Notes: generated from the letters alone by a model not told the origin. A stretch of DNA of 64,000 nucleotides from Brevibacillus fulvus (GCF_016908525.1 NZ_JAFBEB010000002.1:1-64000); one strand, 5' to 3'; positions 42,729 to 52,574 are shown, counted from the stretch's first letter. Program-made: numbers and translations.

Positions 42729-43394
42729 ATGACACAAGAAAAAGCGATTGTTGTATTCAGCGGCGGACAGGACAGCACGACTTGTCTGTTCTGGGCAAAG
42801 GAGCGGTTCCGCGAAGTAGAGGCGGTGACCTTTCAATATGGCCAACGCCACAAATTGGAAATTGAGTGCGCCGCACAAATTGCCAAGGAACAAAACCTCA
42901 AACATCACATCCTCGACATGTCGCTGTTGAATCAGCTGGCACCGAATGCCTTGACCAGACAGGACATTGCCATTGAAGAGAAACAGGGCGAGCTGCCGAC
43001 CACCTTCGTCGATGGCCGCAATTTGCTGTTTCTCTCGTTTGCCGCCGTACTGGCCAAACAAGTTGGCGCCAAACATATCGTGACGGGCGTGTGCGAGACC
43101 GATTTCAGCGGCTATCCGGATTGTCGCGATGTATTCATTAAATCGTTGAATGTCACCCTTAATTTGGCGATGGACTACCCGTTTGTGATTGATACGCCGC
43201 TGATGTGGCTGTCCAAAGCGGAGACGTGGCAGTTGGCCGATCAGCTGGGCGTGTTTGACTATGTAAGAGAAAAAACGCTCACTTGCTATAATGGCATTAT
43301 GGCTGACGGATGTGGCGAATGTCCGGCCTGTCGCCTGCGCAACAAAGGGTTGCAGGAGTTCTTGGCGCTGAAAGGCGGGAGCCGGCCGTCATGA
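42729..43394 (+). CDS. queC: 7-cyano-7-deazaguanine (preQ0) synthase
   Basis: A 221-residue ATP-dependent enzyme that converts 7-carboxy-7-deazaguanine plus ammonia into preQ0 for queuosine tRNA modification. The pyrophosphatase-type loop SGGQDSTTC is at 11-19, followed by [12 protein letters not shown] and [15 protein letters not shown]. The zinc site is formed by the C-terminal cysteines in [20 protein letters not shown]. It starts about 80 bases after the riboswitch terminator. The stop overlaps the ATG of queD. Confidence 0.98.
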   Translation: MTQEKAIVVFSGGQDSTTCLFWAKERFREVEAVTFQYGQRHKLEIECAAQIAKEQNLKHHILDMSLLNQLAPNALTRQDIAIEEKQGELPTTFVDGRNLLFLSFAAVLAKQVGAKHIVTGVCETDFSGYPDCRDVFIKSLNVTLNLAMDYPFVIDTPLMWLSKAETWQLADQLGVFDYVREKTLTCYNGIMADGCGECPACRLRNKGLQEFLALKGGSRPS

Positions 43395-43837
43395 TGCAGC
43401 AAATTTACCCGTCCGTCGCCCATCCGTTTCGGTACGAGCTAAATAAAGACTTTCAGTTTGCCGCCGCCCATTATGTGCCCAGCGAGCTCGCCGGCAAGTG
43501 CAGCCGCGTGCACGGCCATACGTATTTTGTCAATTTGACGATCGCCGGCAACGAGCTCGATCAAACCGGCTTTTTGGTCGATTTTTCCGCCGTCAAGAAA
43601 CTGATTCACGACCGGTTCGACCATACTTTGCTGAATGAGCATGCCGCCTTCTTCAGCGATGAAGACCCGGCCCGCTTTCCGACGACGGAAATCGTGGCCA
43701 AAACGATTGGCGAGCTGATACAAGCGTATCTTGACCAGACAGAAAACAAGCCGAAATGCGTGCAAGTTTTTTTACGGGAAACCCCGACCAGTTATGTCGT
43801 CTATCGGCCGTTTGCGGGAGGCGCTTATGACCGCTAA
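43391..43837 (+). CDS. queD: 6-carboxytetrahydropterin synthase
   Basis: A 148-residue PTPS-fold enzyme that turns dihydroneopterin triphosphate into 6-carboxytetrahydropterin in queuosine synthesis. Zinc-binding histidines are in FAAAHYV and VHGHTY, with the catalytic cysteine in [28 protein letters not shown] and [10 protein letters not shown] are the expected later motifs. Translation is coupled to queC (ATGA at 43391); the adjoining ATG at 43394 is an alternative start. The last codons overlap queE. Confidence 0.97.
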   Translation: MMQQIYPSVAHPFRYELNKDFQFAAAHYVPSELAGKCSRVHGHTYFVNLTIAGNELDQTGFLVDFSAVKKLIHDRFDHTLLNEHAAFFSDEDPARFPTTEIVAKTIGELIQAYLDQTENKPKCVQVFLRETPTSYVVYRPFAGGAYDR

Positions 43838-44555
43838 TCGCATACCGGTAATAGAGATCTTTGGACCCACGATTCAAGGAGAAGGCATGGTCGTCGGGCA
43901 GAAGACGATGTTTGTGCGGACAGCGGGCTGCGATTACTCCTGTGCCTGGTGCGATTCCGCCTTTACCTGGGACGGTACAGGCAAGAACGAAATCCGCATG
44001 ATGACTGCCGACGAGATCGTCGCCGCCTTGCGTGATACAGGCGGGGAGACGTTTTCGCATGTGACCGTTTCGGGGGGAAATCCGGCACTGCTGGCCCATT
44101 TGGATGAGCTGATCGCGCTGTTGCACAGAGAAGGAATCGAAGTGGCTTTGGAAACCCAAGGCAGTCGTTGGCAAGACTGGTTCTTGCAGATCGATCAGTT
44201 GACGATTTCCCCCAAACCGCCCAGCTCCGGAATGAACACCGATTGGGCTGTGCTCGATAACATCGTGGAATCGTTGACAGCCAATCGCCGCTCACTTAGC
44301 CTGAAAGTGGTCGTTTTCGACGAGGCGGATTGGCAGTATGCCTGCGGCGTTCACAAACGTTATCCGCATGTGCCCTTTTACTTGCAGCCGGGCAATGACG
44401 ATTTGACGGAAGCCGACCCCGCTCTTTTGCTGGCGCGCTTGCTGGAACGGTACAAGGCGCTTGTCGACAAGACGATGGCTTCGGCGGAGTTGAGAGCGGT
44501 CAGGATATTGCCGCAGCTGCATACATGGCTGTGGGGAAACAAACGAGGAGTGTAA
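43827..44555 (+). CDS. queE: 7-carboxy-7-deazaguanine synthase (radical SAM)
   Basis: A 242-residue radical SAM enzyme that rearranges 6-carboxytetrahydropterin to 7-carboxy-7-deazaguanine. The iron-sulfur cysteines are C35, C39 and C42 in CDYSCAWC (CX3CX2C). The N-terminal GPTIQGEGMVVGQ substrate loop and VTVSGGNPAL are typical. It starts 11 bases inside queD with GGGAGG upstream. No queF follows, so preQ0 reduction is presumably encoded elsewhere. A strong terminator follows. Confidence 0.97.
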   Translation: MTANRIPVIEIFGPTIQGEGMVVGQKTMFVRTAGCDYSCAWCDSAFTWDGTGKNEIRMMTADEIVAALRDTGGETFSHVTVSGGNPALLAHLDELIALLHREGIEVALETQGSRWQDWFLQIDQLTISPKPPSSGMNTDWAVLDNIVESLTANRRSLSLKVVVFDEADWQYACGVHKRYPHVPFYLQPGNDDLTEADPALLLARLLERYKALVDKTMASAELRAVRILPQLHTWLWGNKRGV

Positions 44556-44561
44556 ACAAGG

Positions 44562-44599
44562 GACGATTCCGTACTGCTTGTACAGGAATCGTCTTTTTT
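44562..44599 (+). terminator. Terminator of the queCDE operon
   Basis: GACGATTCC (44562-44570) pairs with GGAATCGTC (44585-44593), with inner GTAC/TGTAC pairing, then TTTTTT. Confidence 0.9.
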
Positions 44600-44864
44600 A
44601 TGCCAATCCAACAGCGAGCCAGTCTCAGGCTTGTTGGCGTTTTTAGATGCAGGAAAAATAAGCGAACGAGAAACATACAATGGCATGTGGGCTGATCAGA
44701 AATCGTTCGAGCAAAAGCATCCGGCATCCAGCCGGTTTCTTTGATCCAAGCAGGTTTTCTGGTGACAAACCGGCAGATATGGCAGATAATGGACTGCAAT
44801 AGTACAGCGTCATCGGGAAACAATTGGGACAATTCACAGGCAAGATCAACGCGGGAGGTTTGGG
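44600..44864. other. Intergenic region before the LysR gene
   Basis: About 265 bases (309 between coding regions) with no supported gene. It presumably carries the LysR gene promoter, and GGGAGG precedes that gene's start. Confidence 0.4.
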
Positions 44865-45758
44865 ATGGACGAGAAAGATTGGCTGATGCTGCAATCGCTG
44901 GATAAGGAAAAAAGCTTGACGAAAGCAGCGGAACGGATGTATATTACGCAACCAGCCTTGACCTATCGGCTGCAGCAGTTGGAAAGACGCTTCGGCGTTC
45001 CGTTAATCGTGAAAAACGGAAAAGGCATTCGCTTTACACCGGAAGGCGAATATTTGGTGAGCTATGCGAACCGCATGTTGAGCGAATTGCGCAACACCCA
45101 AGATTATATCGTCAATATGCAGCAAGAAGTACAGGGGACGCTGCGGATCGGTGCTTCCCTTTATTTCGGAAAGTACAAGCTGCCCTATCTTCTCAAACGG
45201 TTTCTCGAGCAGTATCCAAAAGTGCAGATTCAGGTCGATACCGGGTACAGTTCGGAAATTTTTGAAATGCTGCTGCAGGAAGAGATTCAGGTTGGGATCA
45301 TCCGCGGCGAATTTCAATGGCTGGATCAGCAGCATTTATTGCAGGAAGAGAGCATCTGCCTTGTTTCCAAAGAAGAGATCGACCTCGATCGGCTGCCCGC
45401 CTTGCCCCGTATCAATTACCGCCTGCCAAAACTGGCCGTAAAGCTTGGTGAGCCGATGTCCTTCTCATTGGCCCAATCGATTGATCTGTGGTGGCATGAA
45501 CGGTATCAACAACCGCCGACGATCACGATGCAGGTGGACAGCTATGAAACTTGCAAGGTGATGGTCAAACTCGGTCTTGGTTACAGTATCATTCCCCGTA
45601 TGTTTGTAGAGCCGGAAGAAAATTTGTTTACGGTTGACCTGAAATTAAGCAACGGACAACCGGTCACGCGAAAGACTTGGATGCTCTACCGGGAGGCAAC
45701 GATGCAGTTTGCGGCGGTCCAGCATTTTGTCAATTTTCTCAAGGAGCACGAGATCTAA
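44865..45758 (+). CDS. LysR-family transcriptional regulator
   Basis: A 297-residue LysR regulator. The N-terminal helix-turn-helix is at ~15-60 (SLTKAAERMYITQPALTYRL, QQLERRFGVPLIVKNGKGI), followed by a linker helix and a periplasmic-binding-protein-like effector domain (TLRIGASLYFGKYKLPYLLK, VGIIRGEF, GLGYSIIPRMFV). It is isolated between two terminators, so the target and effector are not apparent. LysR genes often regulate a divergent neighbour, but none is present here. Confidence 0.95.
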   Translation: MDEKDWLMLQSLDKEKSLTKAAERMYITQPALTYRLQQLERRFGVPLIVKNGKGIRFTPEGEYLVSYANRMLSELRNTQDYIVNMQQEVQGTLRIGASLYFGKYKLPYLLKRFLEQYPKVQIQVDTGYSSEIFEMLLQEEIQVGIIRGEFQWLDQQHLLQEESICLVSKEEIDLDRLPALPRINYRLPKLAVKLGEPMSFSLAQSIDLWWHERYQQPPTITMQVDSYETCKVMVKLGLGYSIIPRMFVEPEENLFTVDLKLSNGQPVTRKTWMLYREATMQFAAVQHFVNFLKEHEI

Positions 45759-45835
45759 GAGAGCAATTTTTTTCGCAAGTCGACAAATGGCCAAAACTGG
45801 CGGCATCGATCGGATCAGAAGGGAAGGAAACAGTT

Positions 45836-45872
45836 GAACCGCTTGGGGAAAGTAGCTCAAGCGGTTCTTTTT
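45836..45872. terminator. Terminator between LysR and DUF3231 genes
   Basis: GAACCGCTT (45836-45844) pairs with AAGCGGTTC (45859-45867), then TTTTTC on the plus strand. Confidence 0.85.
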
Positions 45873-45884
45873 CTATGCAGGATT

Positions 45885-46943
45885 TTATTGGTTATTCGGT
45901 TTATTGTTTGCGGTCAGCTCATTCCGATCCACAGCTTGAGGCGGCTGCTCCATCCACCCGTGTTGAATCAAGATATTTGCGCCATCCTCGACATAATTCC
46001 CCACTTCGACGATAAACCGCGCATACTTTTCCGCTACATCGTGTCTGGGACTCATCGACATTGCGTTTCCGTAGGCTCGGATCCTGACAGCGTACATATC
46101 CAGCTTATGAAACAGCATCAGGCGATCCGAAAACGGTGCAGTTGTGGAGGTCGTGACCAGCGAGTCAAAGATGGGAGGTGAAGTCAATCCTTCCGTTTGC
46201 ATGATTTCGCGAAAAGCATCGTAATGTTTGCTGGCAAGTTCGATCCCCCGGCGGAAATAAGCTTTCGCTTGAGCCGATTGGGCCACCTGACTGAAAGCGA
46301 TCAAAACCGCTCTGCTTGTCGCGTTATTTTCCAGGTTATCGTGCAAATGCGTTATTTCCAGCGCTTGCAGCGGTCTGACAGGGCCGAAAAATCCGTTTAA
46401 ATAGCTATGTTTCGTAATCGTATCCACTTTCGTAGGGTACGGAATGTAGGGCGGCTTTGTGATCAGCCCTTTTTTCTCTAATAATTGGTTGACCTGATTG
46501 AGAAATTTTACCGTCAAGTCGATCAATTGTGTAAAAAACGACCGAACGTCCGGCCTGGACACCAAGGGGATAGCGATACTGTACAGGCTTATTCCTGCCT
46601 TTCCGACATATTTCAGGTATTGCAGGTAAAAGTCGTCTTCAAACAATCGCGGTGCATTTACATTGACGTCTTGGGCCGTAAAACCTTTGGGCACAGGAAA
46701 ATTGTCCTGAACAAAAATGTCTTTGATCGTTTGCACAAACTGCTTTGACAGACTGATTGCGTCTTCCAACACTGCTTTTATTTCTGCATCTTCAACGTGA
46801 TTCAGCATATAGCTCAACACGCAGATGGACATCGTGTTCCCCACATAAGTGACCCAAAGCTTGCCTTGCTCGGCGGAAGTCAATTTTTCTTTTTTGCTGT
46901 CCGATTGCTTTGGACGTAACGTTTCTGGCAGCATCGTTTCCAC
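45885..46943 (-). CDS. DUF3231-family protein (duplicated, coat-F-like)
   Basis: A 352-residue soluble protein with two helical halves of ~165 residues: LTSAEQGKLWVTYVGNTMSI in the first, and ITHLHDNLENNATSRAVLIA in the second. Each has matching late segments (YLQYLKYVGKAGISLYSIAI; FSDRLMLFHKLDMYAVRIRA). DUF3231 proteins are frequent in spore-forming Bacillales and distantly resemble spore-coat protein F and ferritin-like bundles. The function is unknown. Start ATG 46943 has GGAGGG upstream. Confidence 0.9.
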   Translation of the reverse strand: METMLPETLRPKQSDSKKEKLTSAEQGKLWVTYVGNTMSICVLSYMLNHVEDAEIKAVLEDAISLSKQFVQTIKDIFVQDNFPVPKGFTAQDVNVNAPRLFEDDFYLQYLKYVGKAGISLYSIAIPLVSRPDVRSFFTQLIDLTVKFLNQVNQLLEKKGLITKPPYIPYPTKVDTITKHSYLNGFFGPVRPLQALEITHLHDNLENNATSRAVLIAFSQVAQSAQAKAYFRRGIELASKHYDAFREIMQTEGLTSPPIFDSLVTTSTTAPFSDRLMLFHKLDMYAVRIRAYGNAMSMSPRHDVAEKYARFIVEVGNYVEDGANILIQHGWMEQPPQAVDRNELTANNKPNNQ

Positions 46944-47023
46944 TCTGAACCCTCCGTTCGATCATTTGTTTCTATGTTGACCAATTATCAGGTGAATTAT
47001 GTTGGCAAAACTAATCCAAGGGA

Positions 47024-48127
47024 TCAGGATACAACTTCACCCAGTTTTTCAGCGAGCAATTCAAAAGCAGTCTTGATTGCTTCTTTGGGGATGCGGGCGT
47101 AATTGTCGCCGATGCTGACTTCGAAGTAGCAATTTGTTTCATCGACTTCTCGCAAATAATGCGTAAAACCAATGCCGGTCTGCTCATAAACCGATAGCAG
47201 GACGGGTTCCAGCGTTGCTTTCGGCAGACGGATATGCACGTGAAACATGTTGGAGACGGGCACCGCCGGTCGGGTGGTCACGCCTGGACATTGCTGATAG
47301 TAGTTGGCCAACTCCCTGGCTTCAGCGTAATATTGCGCAAATTTGTCACGCCGCAAGTCAAAGTAATAATTCGCGGACAGGAAATAGGGATAAAGGCTGA
47401 TTAAATCCCCGCCATGCCGGCGTTTCCAGACTTTGGATGTTTCGGTAAAAGCTTTCTCGCCCGCCAGAATGGCGCCGGCGATGCCGCCGATTCCTTTGTA
47501 AAAAGAGACATAGACGCTGTCAAACAACTGGCAGATTTCTGCAGCTGTTTTTTGATAGAACGGGAGAATCTCGAAAAGGCGGGCTCCATCGAGATGCAGC
47601 TTGATTCCACGCTGCCGGCAATAGGCGGAAATTTCCTCAAGTTCGGAAAAGGCGGGCAGTTGACCGCCAATTTCGCGCTGCGGCAATTCTAGCAGCAGAC
47701 AAGCGACCTCTTCGGGCATGTTTTGCACATCATCCAGTCGGATTAAGCGGTCCCGATTTGCCAGCAGAATCGGCTGGATGCCGTGCAACTCTTTCAAACC
47801 GTCTTCCTCGTGGATTTCCAAATGAGAGAGCGGATGATAGGCCACCTTTTTCAACCCGCGTTGGTCGCACCAGATCCGCAGAGCGATTTGTTGCGCCATA
47901 GTTCCGCTAGGAAAAAAGACAGCCGATTCTTTGCCGAGAAAAGCGGCGATTTTGTCTTGGAAATTTTCAATCAGCTCTCCCGCCCCGTACTGATCGCTGT
48001 CCAGCTGTCCATCCATTTCTTCAAATGCCTGTTTCAATACTTGCACATTTCTTTTTCCGTGTCCGCCCAATTGATAGGCCGTCGCATAATAGGCTTCTTG
48101 CAGTTTTTTTGGATTTGTCTCGTACAT
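47024..48127 (-). CDS. Threonine-aldolase-family PLP enzyme
   Basis: A 367-residue fold-type-I PLP enzyme of the low-specificity threonine aldolase / aromatic amino acid beta-eliminating lyase family. The aspartate motif HLDGAR is at 178-183, and the PLP-lysine is K211 in YVSFYKGIGGIAGA. An N-terminal substrate region YGAGELIENFQDKIAAFLGK and VFFPSGTMAQQ complete the picture. It probably cleaves L-threonine or L-allo-threonine to glycine and acetaldehyde. Start ATG 48127 follows GGAAGG. Confidence 0.9.
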   Translation of the reverse strand: MYETNPKKLQEAYYATAYQLGGHGKRNVQVLKQAFEEMDGQLDSDQYGAGELIENFQDKIAAFLGKESAVFFPSGTMAQQIALRIWCDQRGLKKVAYHPLSHLEIHEEDGLKELHGIQPILLANRDRLIRLDDVQNMPEEVACLLLELPQREIGGQLPAFSELEEISAYCRQRGIKLHLDGARLFEILPFYQKTAAEICQLFDSVYVSFYKGIGGIAGAILAGEKAFTETSKVWKRRHGGDLISLYPYFLSANYYFDLRRDKFAQYYAEARELANYYQQCPGVTTRPAVPVSNMFHVHIRLPKATLEPVLLSVYEQTGIGFTHYLREVDETNCYFEVSIGDNYARIPKEAIKTAFELLAEKLGEVVS

Positions 48128-48262
48128 TGCTGAGCCTTCCTTTCAGTTCCGGTGTATACAACCATTAGTCAAACTATACACCGAAACGGGCAAGCAAGAC
48201 AGCAAAAAACTGCCGGATCGCCGGCCGCCTTTTTCAGCGAAGCTTGTTCCCGGCAGCCACCG

Positions 48263-49108
48263 TTATCCTTCCCGATCCAAGATCACCTCGTTGCGAGCGG
48301 TCGTCAGGAGGAAGCGGTTCGCTCTATCGTTATTCAGTAATGGTTCAATGTTCCAGACAATGTCACCTGAGCCGCTGGACAAGCTTATCAAGAGGTTTTG
48401 TCCCGCCGGCACAAGGAAGCCGTCGGAAAACGAGTAGATGGCCTGTTTTTTGCCGAAAACGGTCAACTTGCAATTCGACAGGTCGATTGTTTGATTGGAC
48501 AAATTGGTGATGATCAATCGTTTTTGCGCCAGTTGCAAGTCCATATACAGGCTTCCGCCAGGAATTGTACCAGCGTTGTTGCTGATTGGCGCCGGCGGAC
48601 CGAGCAATCGGCTCAGTTGCGGATTTTGCGCCGGATCAGCCAAAGCGTCTTTCAGTTGATTATCCGTATTGCTCAAATTGTTTTTGGGCGAGCGGATGAT
48701 TACTTTGCGCGCTGCCCCGTCCCATAGCAGATTGCCATCAAACGCGAGGGAAACCAGTTTAAGCGGTATGTACGTCATGCCGTCGCGGACAAACGGAGCC
48801 GGACTGACTTCGACCGTTTTGCCGTTGATGACGGCTGTTGCTTCTCCCAATTTATACACAAATTCATGATGTTCCATCAGTGCTCGGATTTCTTTCGTCG
48901 ATGGAGAATAGTTCACATTTGCTCCAAATGTTTCCAATGCAGGACGGAGCGGGACGAAAGTAGTTCCCTTGATGATGGCAGCAGACACGGGCTGAATCAC
49001 GCCGTCGATCGAAATGGCCGGTTGAGCGGACGGGTTTGGATTTGCCAACGCTGCTCCCGTTGTCCACATCCAGCATAAACAGAAAAGTATCAAGCCGTAT
49101 TTTTTCAT
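48263..49108 (-). CDS. Secreted protein with copper-amine-oxidase-N and lamin-tail-like domains
   Basis: A 281-residue exported protein. The signal peptide (MKKYGLILFCLCWMWTTGAA) is followed by a copper-amine-oxidase N-terminal domain: VIQPVSAAIIKGTTFVPLRP, TYIPLKLVSLAF. This domain is common in cell-wall-bound Bacillales proteins and does not imply oxidase activity. The last ~90 residues (RLIITNLSNQTIDLSNCKLT, FSDGFLVPAGQNLLISL) match the lamin-tail immunoglobulin-like fold. ATG 49108 follows GGAGGA. A surface-binding role is inference. Confidence 0.85.
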   Translation of the reverse strand: MKKYGLILFCLCWMWTTGAALANPNPSAQPAISIDGVIQPVSAAIIKGTTFVPLRPALETFGANVNYSPSTKEIRALMEHHEFVYKLGEATAVINGKTVEVSPAPFVRDGMTYIPLKLVSLAFDGNLLWDGAARKVIIRSPKNNLSNTDNQLKDALADPAQNPQLSRLLGPPAPISNNAGTIPGGSLYMDLQLAQKRLIITNLSNQTIDLSNCKLTVFGKKQAIYSFSDGFLVPAGQNLLISLSSGSGDIVWNIEPLLNNDRANRFLLTTARNEVILDREG

Positions 49109-49272
49109 GCAAGTCTTCCTCCAAGTTATTGTCTCTTTATTTAGACGAACCGGTTGTAAGGAGTGTTTCGGTAAATGGACCGCTGCTGGCAAATAATCCG
49201 GATCGACCAACCGTTCGCTTTTGGGCGGACGGTTTCCCGGATAATGGCGTGATTGGCTCGAAGAAAGAGATT

Positions 49273-49328
49273 AAAATACGAACGATAATTAAATTTAATT
49301 TGTTATTGATCGGATTATCCGTTATAGT
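49273..49328 (+). promoter_or_regulatory. Possible PurR box and promoter of the purine pair
   Basis: AATACGAACGAT near 49275-49286 resembles the PurR box (core CGAAC). It is followed by -35 TTGTTA (49300-49305), 17 bases, and -10 TATAGT (49323-49328). A single box is weaker than the usual inverted pair. Confidence 0.4.
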
Positions 49329-49403
49329 AGGAACGGTAGAGAAAGTAGCTGATAAAAATCAGAGAATAACGCGACAAAAAAACGCTAAAGGAGAAGAGAG
49401 AAA

Positions 49404-50465
49404 ATGGAGTGGAAAGATTGGGTTGCGGCGTTTGGAGTTGTCTTGAACGGCCTGCCGCAAGGATTGCTGGCGTTGTCTCTTGGATTTGCTTCTGTTCCGA
49501 CTGCTCTGGCTTTTTTGATCGGCGCTGTTGGGAATGCGTTGACCGGTTCCGTAGCGGTTGTTTCCTATCAGGCGGAAACGATTGCTTTGGCTGGAACGAT
49601 GGGGAAAAACTTTCGTGATCGGCTCTCGATGATTTTCGTCGGGGGTGTCATTATGACCATTATCGGTTTATTCGGGTTACTGGAAAGAATTGTCGACTTT
49701 ATCGGTCCTGTCATTACGAGCGGGATGATGGCCGGTGTGGGAATTATGCTGACCCGGGTCTCCTGGGATATGGTGCGGAGCAATCTGTCGGTCGGATTGG
49801 TTTCGGTGGCATCTGCCCTGTTCACGTACTTTCTAAGCAAAGATCTCGTTTATACGATTACGGTATCCGTGTTGCTTTCGAGTCTGCTTTCGATCGTGCT
49901 GAAACAAGGAAATGCCATTCAGCCGCTGGAGCATGACCGATTTGTTTTGCAAAAAATTACACTGTCGCCGAGTATTTTGCGTGGAGCGTTGGCGATGGTT
50001 TGCCTGAATATTGGCGCCAACATCGCGTTTGGTCGCATCAATGGGGATATTGCGCAAACGGAAGTCAATATTGATACGCTCAGTGTGATCAGCAGTGTGG
50101 CGGATATGGTTTCTTCCCTGTTTGGCGGAGCGCCGGTTGAAGCAATCATTTCTGCAACCAGCAGTGCTCCGCATCCGGTTGCATCCGGTGTGCTGATGAT
50201 GGTGTTGATGGCGGCGATTCTTTTTGCAGGACTGTTGCCAAAAATCGGCCGGTTCATCCCGAGTCAATCGATTTCCGGCTTTTTGTTTGTTTTGGGCGCG
50301 ATCGTAACGGTGCCGGGCAATGCCGCATCTGCTTTGGCAGGCGAGGATGCCAGTTCCGGTTTTATCGGCGGGATGACAATGGCCGTGACGGCGATCTCTG
50401 ATCCGTTTTTCGGCATGCTCGCCGGTTTGGTCATGCGAGCAATGATCAGTTTGTTCGGGATTTGA
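49404..50465 (+). CDS. NCS2-like nucleobase permease
   Basis: A 353-residue membrane protein with about 11 helices. Sequence phrases such as GAVGNALTGSVAVVSYQAET, GPVITSGMMAGVGIMLTRV, FGGAPVEAIISATSSAPHPV and IPSQSISGFLFVLGAIVTVP look like the nucleobase:cation symporter-2 (xanthine/uracil/hypoxanthine) group. It is shorter than the usual ~430 residues. The phosphoribosyltransferase gene 14 bases downstream supports a purine or pyrimidine substrate. GGAGAAGAG precedes the start. Confidence 0.8.
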   Translation: MEWKDWVAAFGVVLNGLPQGLLALSLGFASVPTALAFLIGAVGNALTGSVAVVSYQAETIALAGTMGKNFRDRLSMIFVGGVIMTIIGLFGLLERIVDFIGPVITSGMMAGVGIMLTRVSWDMVRSNLSVGLVSVASALFTYFLSKDLVYTITVSVLLSSLLSIVLKQGNAIQPLEHDRFVLQKITLSPSILRGALAMVCLNIGANIAFGRINGDIAQTEVNIDTLSVISSVADMVSSLFGGAPVEAIISATSSAPHPVASGVLMMVLMAAILFAGLLPKIGRFIPSQSISGFLFVLGAIVTVPGNAASALAGEDASSGFIGGMTMAVTAISDPFFGMLAGLVMRAMISLFGI

Positions 50466-50479
50466 CAGGAGGGATACGC

Positions 50480-51025
50480 ATGGAAAAAACATACACGCTT
50501 GAAGTAGCGGGGGTAACTCGGCATTTGCCGATTGTACAGGTAGCGGACGATTTAAGCATCGCCAGCTTTGTGATATTGGGCGATACTGAACTGGTTACGG
50601 CAGCGGCGCCGTTGCTCGCCGAACGATTGCCGCAGGTGGACGTGCTGGTCACCGCTGAAGCGAAAGGCATCCCGCTGGTGCATGAGCTTTCCCGCCTGCT
50701 CGGATTTAAGAAATATTACGTGGCGCGGAAAAGTTTGAAGCCGTATATGGAACAGCCTTTAATCAACGAAGTGGTGTCGATTACGACCCAGAAAAAACAG
50801 CTGCTCTGTCTCGACGGAGCAGACGCGAAGGAAATCGCCGGCAAACGGGTCGCCATCATCGATGACGTGATCAGTACCGGAAAATCACTGCAAGCGATTG
50901 AAGATTTGGTCGTGCAAGCGGGGGGCAACGTTGTTGCACGGGCTGCGATTTTGGCGGAAGGCAGCGCCGCCGAACGCACCGATATTGTCTTTTTGCAAAA
51001 GCTGCCGCTGTTTCCGCACAATTGA
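50480..51025 (+). CDS. Adenine/xanthine-type phosphoribosyltransferase
   Basis: A 181-residue type-I phosphoribosyltransferase. The PRPP loop reads VAIIDDVISTGKSLQAIE (DDVISTGKS), with VTAEAKGIPLVHELSR before it and YYVARKSLKPYM in the hood, as in adenine phosphoribosyltransferase. With the permease just upstream it forms a salvage pair: import of a nucleobase, then conversion to the nucleotide. The base is not certain. AGGAGGG precedes ATG 50480. A GC-rich terminator follows. Confidence 0.88.
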   Translation: MEKTYTLEVAGVTRHLPIVQVADDLSIASFVILGDTELVTAAAPLLAERLPQVDVLVTAEAKGIPLVHELSRLLGFKKYYVARKSLKPYMEQPLINEVVSITTQKKQLLCLDGADAKEIAGKRVAIIDDVISTGKSLQAIEDLVVQAGGNVVARAAILAEGSAAERTDIVFLQKLPLFPHN

Positions 51026-51040
51026 TTCAATTAAAGAGAT

Positions 51041-51072
51041 GGGCCGCTCGTTCAAGCGAGCGGCCCTTTTTT
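51041..51072 (+). terminator. Terminator of the purine pair
   Basis: GGGCCGCTCG (51041-51050) pairs with CGAGCGGCCC (51057-51066), then TTTTTT. Confidence 0.92.
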
Positions 51073-51164
51073 ATAAGCGCATCCCAATATTTCCAGTTTA
51101 AAATCTTGCTTCGCGGGTATAGAGAGGTTGTATCCCTAATGAAAAAAGCAAGGAGATAGATCGT

Positions 51165-52016
51165 ATGACACAACCTCAACCATCTTTGCCGAGCACGTTG
51201 CAAAAGCTGTTAGATATTGCTCCTGTATTAAAAGAATTGTTTTACGATGATGACATCATGTTTGCCATCGCGGATACGGAAAAGTTCCTTTATTATTCCC
51301 GTTCCAAAAGTCTGGATGCGGGTGTTAAGGTGGGGGACCGTTACTATGAGCATGACGTATTGGGGCGAATTTCCCGCTCGAAAAAACGGGAAGTGATGGT
51401 TTCTCCGCCGGAGTACGGCCCGCCGTTTCGTTCGCTGGGCGTACCCGTCTTTGAAGGGAACACCTGGGTCGGCATGCTGATCCTCGGCATCAGTTTGCAT
51501 AAAGAATTTGAGATGCTGAATGTGGTGAATGCGTTGGAAAAGATCAGCGGACAGGTGCAACAGCATTCCCACGCGCTGCTCGCCCAAACCGAGGAGCTTT
51601 CCGCCTCCGTCGAGGAGATTGTCGGCAATGCCAAAACGGTCACGGACAAATCGAAAGAGATTGATGGAGTTGTTTCCTTTATTAAAGGAGTGTCCCAGCA
51701 ATCCAATCTGTTAGGCTTAAACGCCGCCATAGAAGCGGCGAGAGCGGGAGAACACGGGAAAACATTTTCCGTCGTCGCCAGCGAGATCAGAAAACTGGCC
51801 GTTAATTCGCATGAGGCCTCCGTGCGGATCGAAAGCTCATTGGGAGGGATCGGCACAGGAATTGAGAGCATCTCCGTCCGGTTGGGTGAAATTTCCCAGG
51901 CGGTTCAGGAGCAGGCGACGGATTCGGAAAATTTCATCCGGATCATCGAAGAATTGGATACAATCAGTACGAAACTCAATGCCTACGTCGCCATGTTAAC
52001 GACGACGGAAAAATAA
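51165..52016 (+). CDS. Soluble YfmS-like chemoreceptor
   Basis: A 283-residue cytoplasmic methyl-accepting protein with no membrane helix. The N-terminal ~115 residues are a sensor module ([40 protein letters not shown]). A short signalling hairpin with the tip [20 protein letters not shown] and [17 protein letters not shown] follows. It is the size of B. subtilis YfmS, whose ligand is unknown. A consensus-like AGGAGA precedes the start. Confidence 0.9.
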   Translation: MTQPQPSLPSTLQKLLDIAPVLKELFYDDDIMFAIADTEKFLYYSRSKSLDAGVKVGDRYYEHDVLGRISRSKKREVMVSPPEYGPPFRSLGVPVFEGNTWVGMLILGISLHKEFEMLNVVNALEKISGQVQQHSHALLAQTEELSASVEEIVGNAKTVTDKSKEIDGVVSFIKGVSQQSNLLGLNAAIEAARAGEHGKTFSVVASEIRKLAVNSHEASVRIESSLGGIGTGIESISVRLGEISQAVQEQATDSENFIRIIEELDTISTKLNAYVAMLTTTEK

Positions 52017-52192
52017 CCGGGATATAACAGAACGCAGACACACAAAAAATCTGCTGGACTGCTTTTTTACAGACAAACCGGGTTGGCGTTTTGAGCCAAG
52101 CGGATCGCAGCGTAACCACATGAAAAACTGAGCGGCGGCGCCACTCTTGGCGCTGCCCCCGCCCGGGGCGGGGGAGAAGCTGAACGGAAGCG

Positions 52193-52555
52193 TCAGCGCT
52201 CGTTCGGACGAGGGCCATGATAGCCTCGTTCACCATAAGGCTGCAGTCGATCCAGCCATTTTTGCTCAAGCTTTTTCAACTCGTCTGGCAGGTCGTAAAA
52301 TCCGGTTTCTTTTGGTTTAAGTTTCTCCAACACTTCGATCGTAAAAGCTTCCTCGCCAAAATCGTTCCATTCCTGCTGCAGCGCTTTGTTCATATGATTG
52401 CCCATATTTAATGTAAACCGTTTTCCGTTGATTGTTTTCAGATTCGGCGTGCTGACGATCAGAACCTTCTGATTGATTGTGTTTTTGATTTGGTAGACGC
52501 CGGCTTCTGTCTTTGTTTCTTTATACTGTTGCTTCAATTCTTTTTTACGTTCCAT
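52193..52555 (-). CDS. GIY-YIG-family nuclease-like protein
   Basis: A 120-residue protein. AGVYQIKNTINQKVLIVST fits the GIY-YIG fold with both signature triplets altered (GVY and LIV), followed by NLKTINGKRFTLNMGNHMNK and FTIEVLEKL. With the catalytic triplets weakened, nuclease activity is doubtful. ATG 52555 follows GGAGAGG, just after the stop of the upstream gene (52575); a longer start at 52603 would lie inside that gene. The two genes form a unit. Confidence 0.8.
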   Translation of the reverse strand: MERKKELKQQYKETKTEAGVYQIKNTINQKVLIVSTPNLKTINGKRFTLNMGNHMNKALQQEWNDFGEEAFTIEVLEKLKPKETGFYDLPDELKKLEQKWLDRLQPYGERGYHGPRPNER

Positions 52556-52574
52556 GTCTGCATCAGCCTCTCCG

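Noticed and set aside
49261-49403. Purine riboswitch before the nucleobase permease
   Set aside because: The conserved purine aptamer loops are absent; only a single PurR-like box is visible.
52155-52173. GC-rich palindrome CCCCCGCCCGGGGCGGGGG as a terminator
   Set aside because: No T tract on either side; the pairing may matter in RNA, but termination is unsupported.
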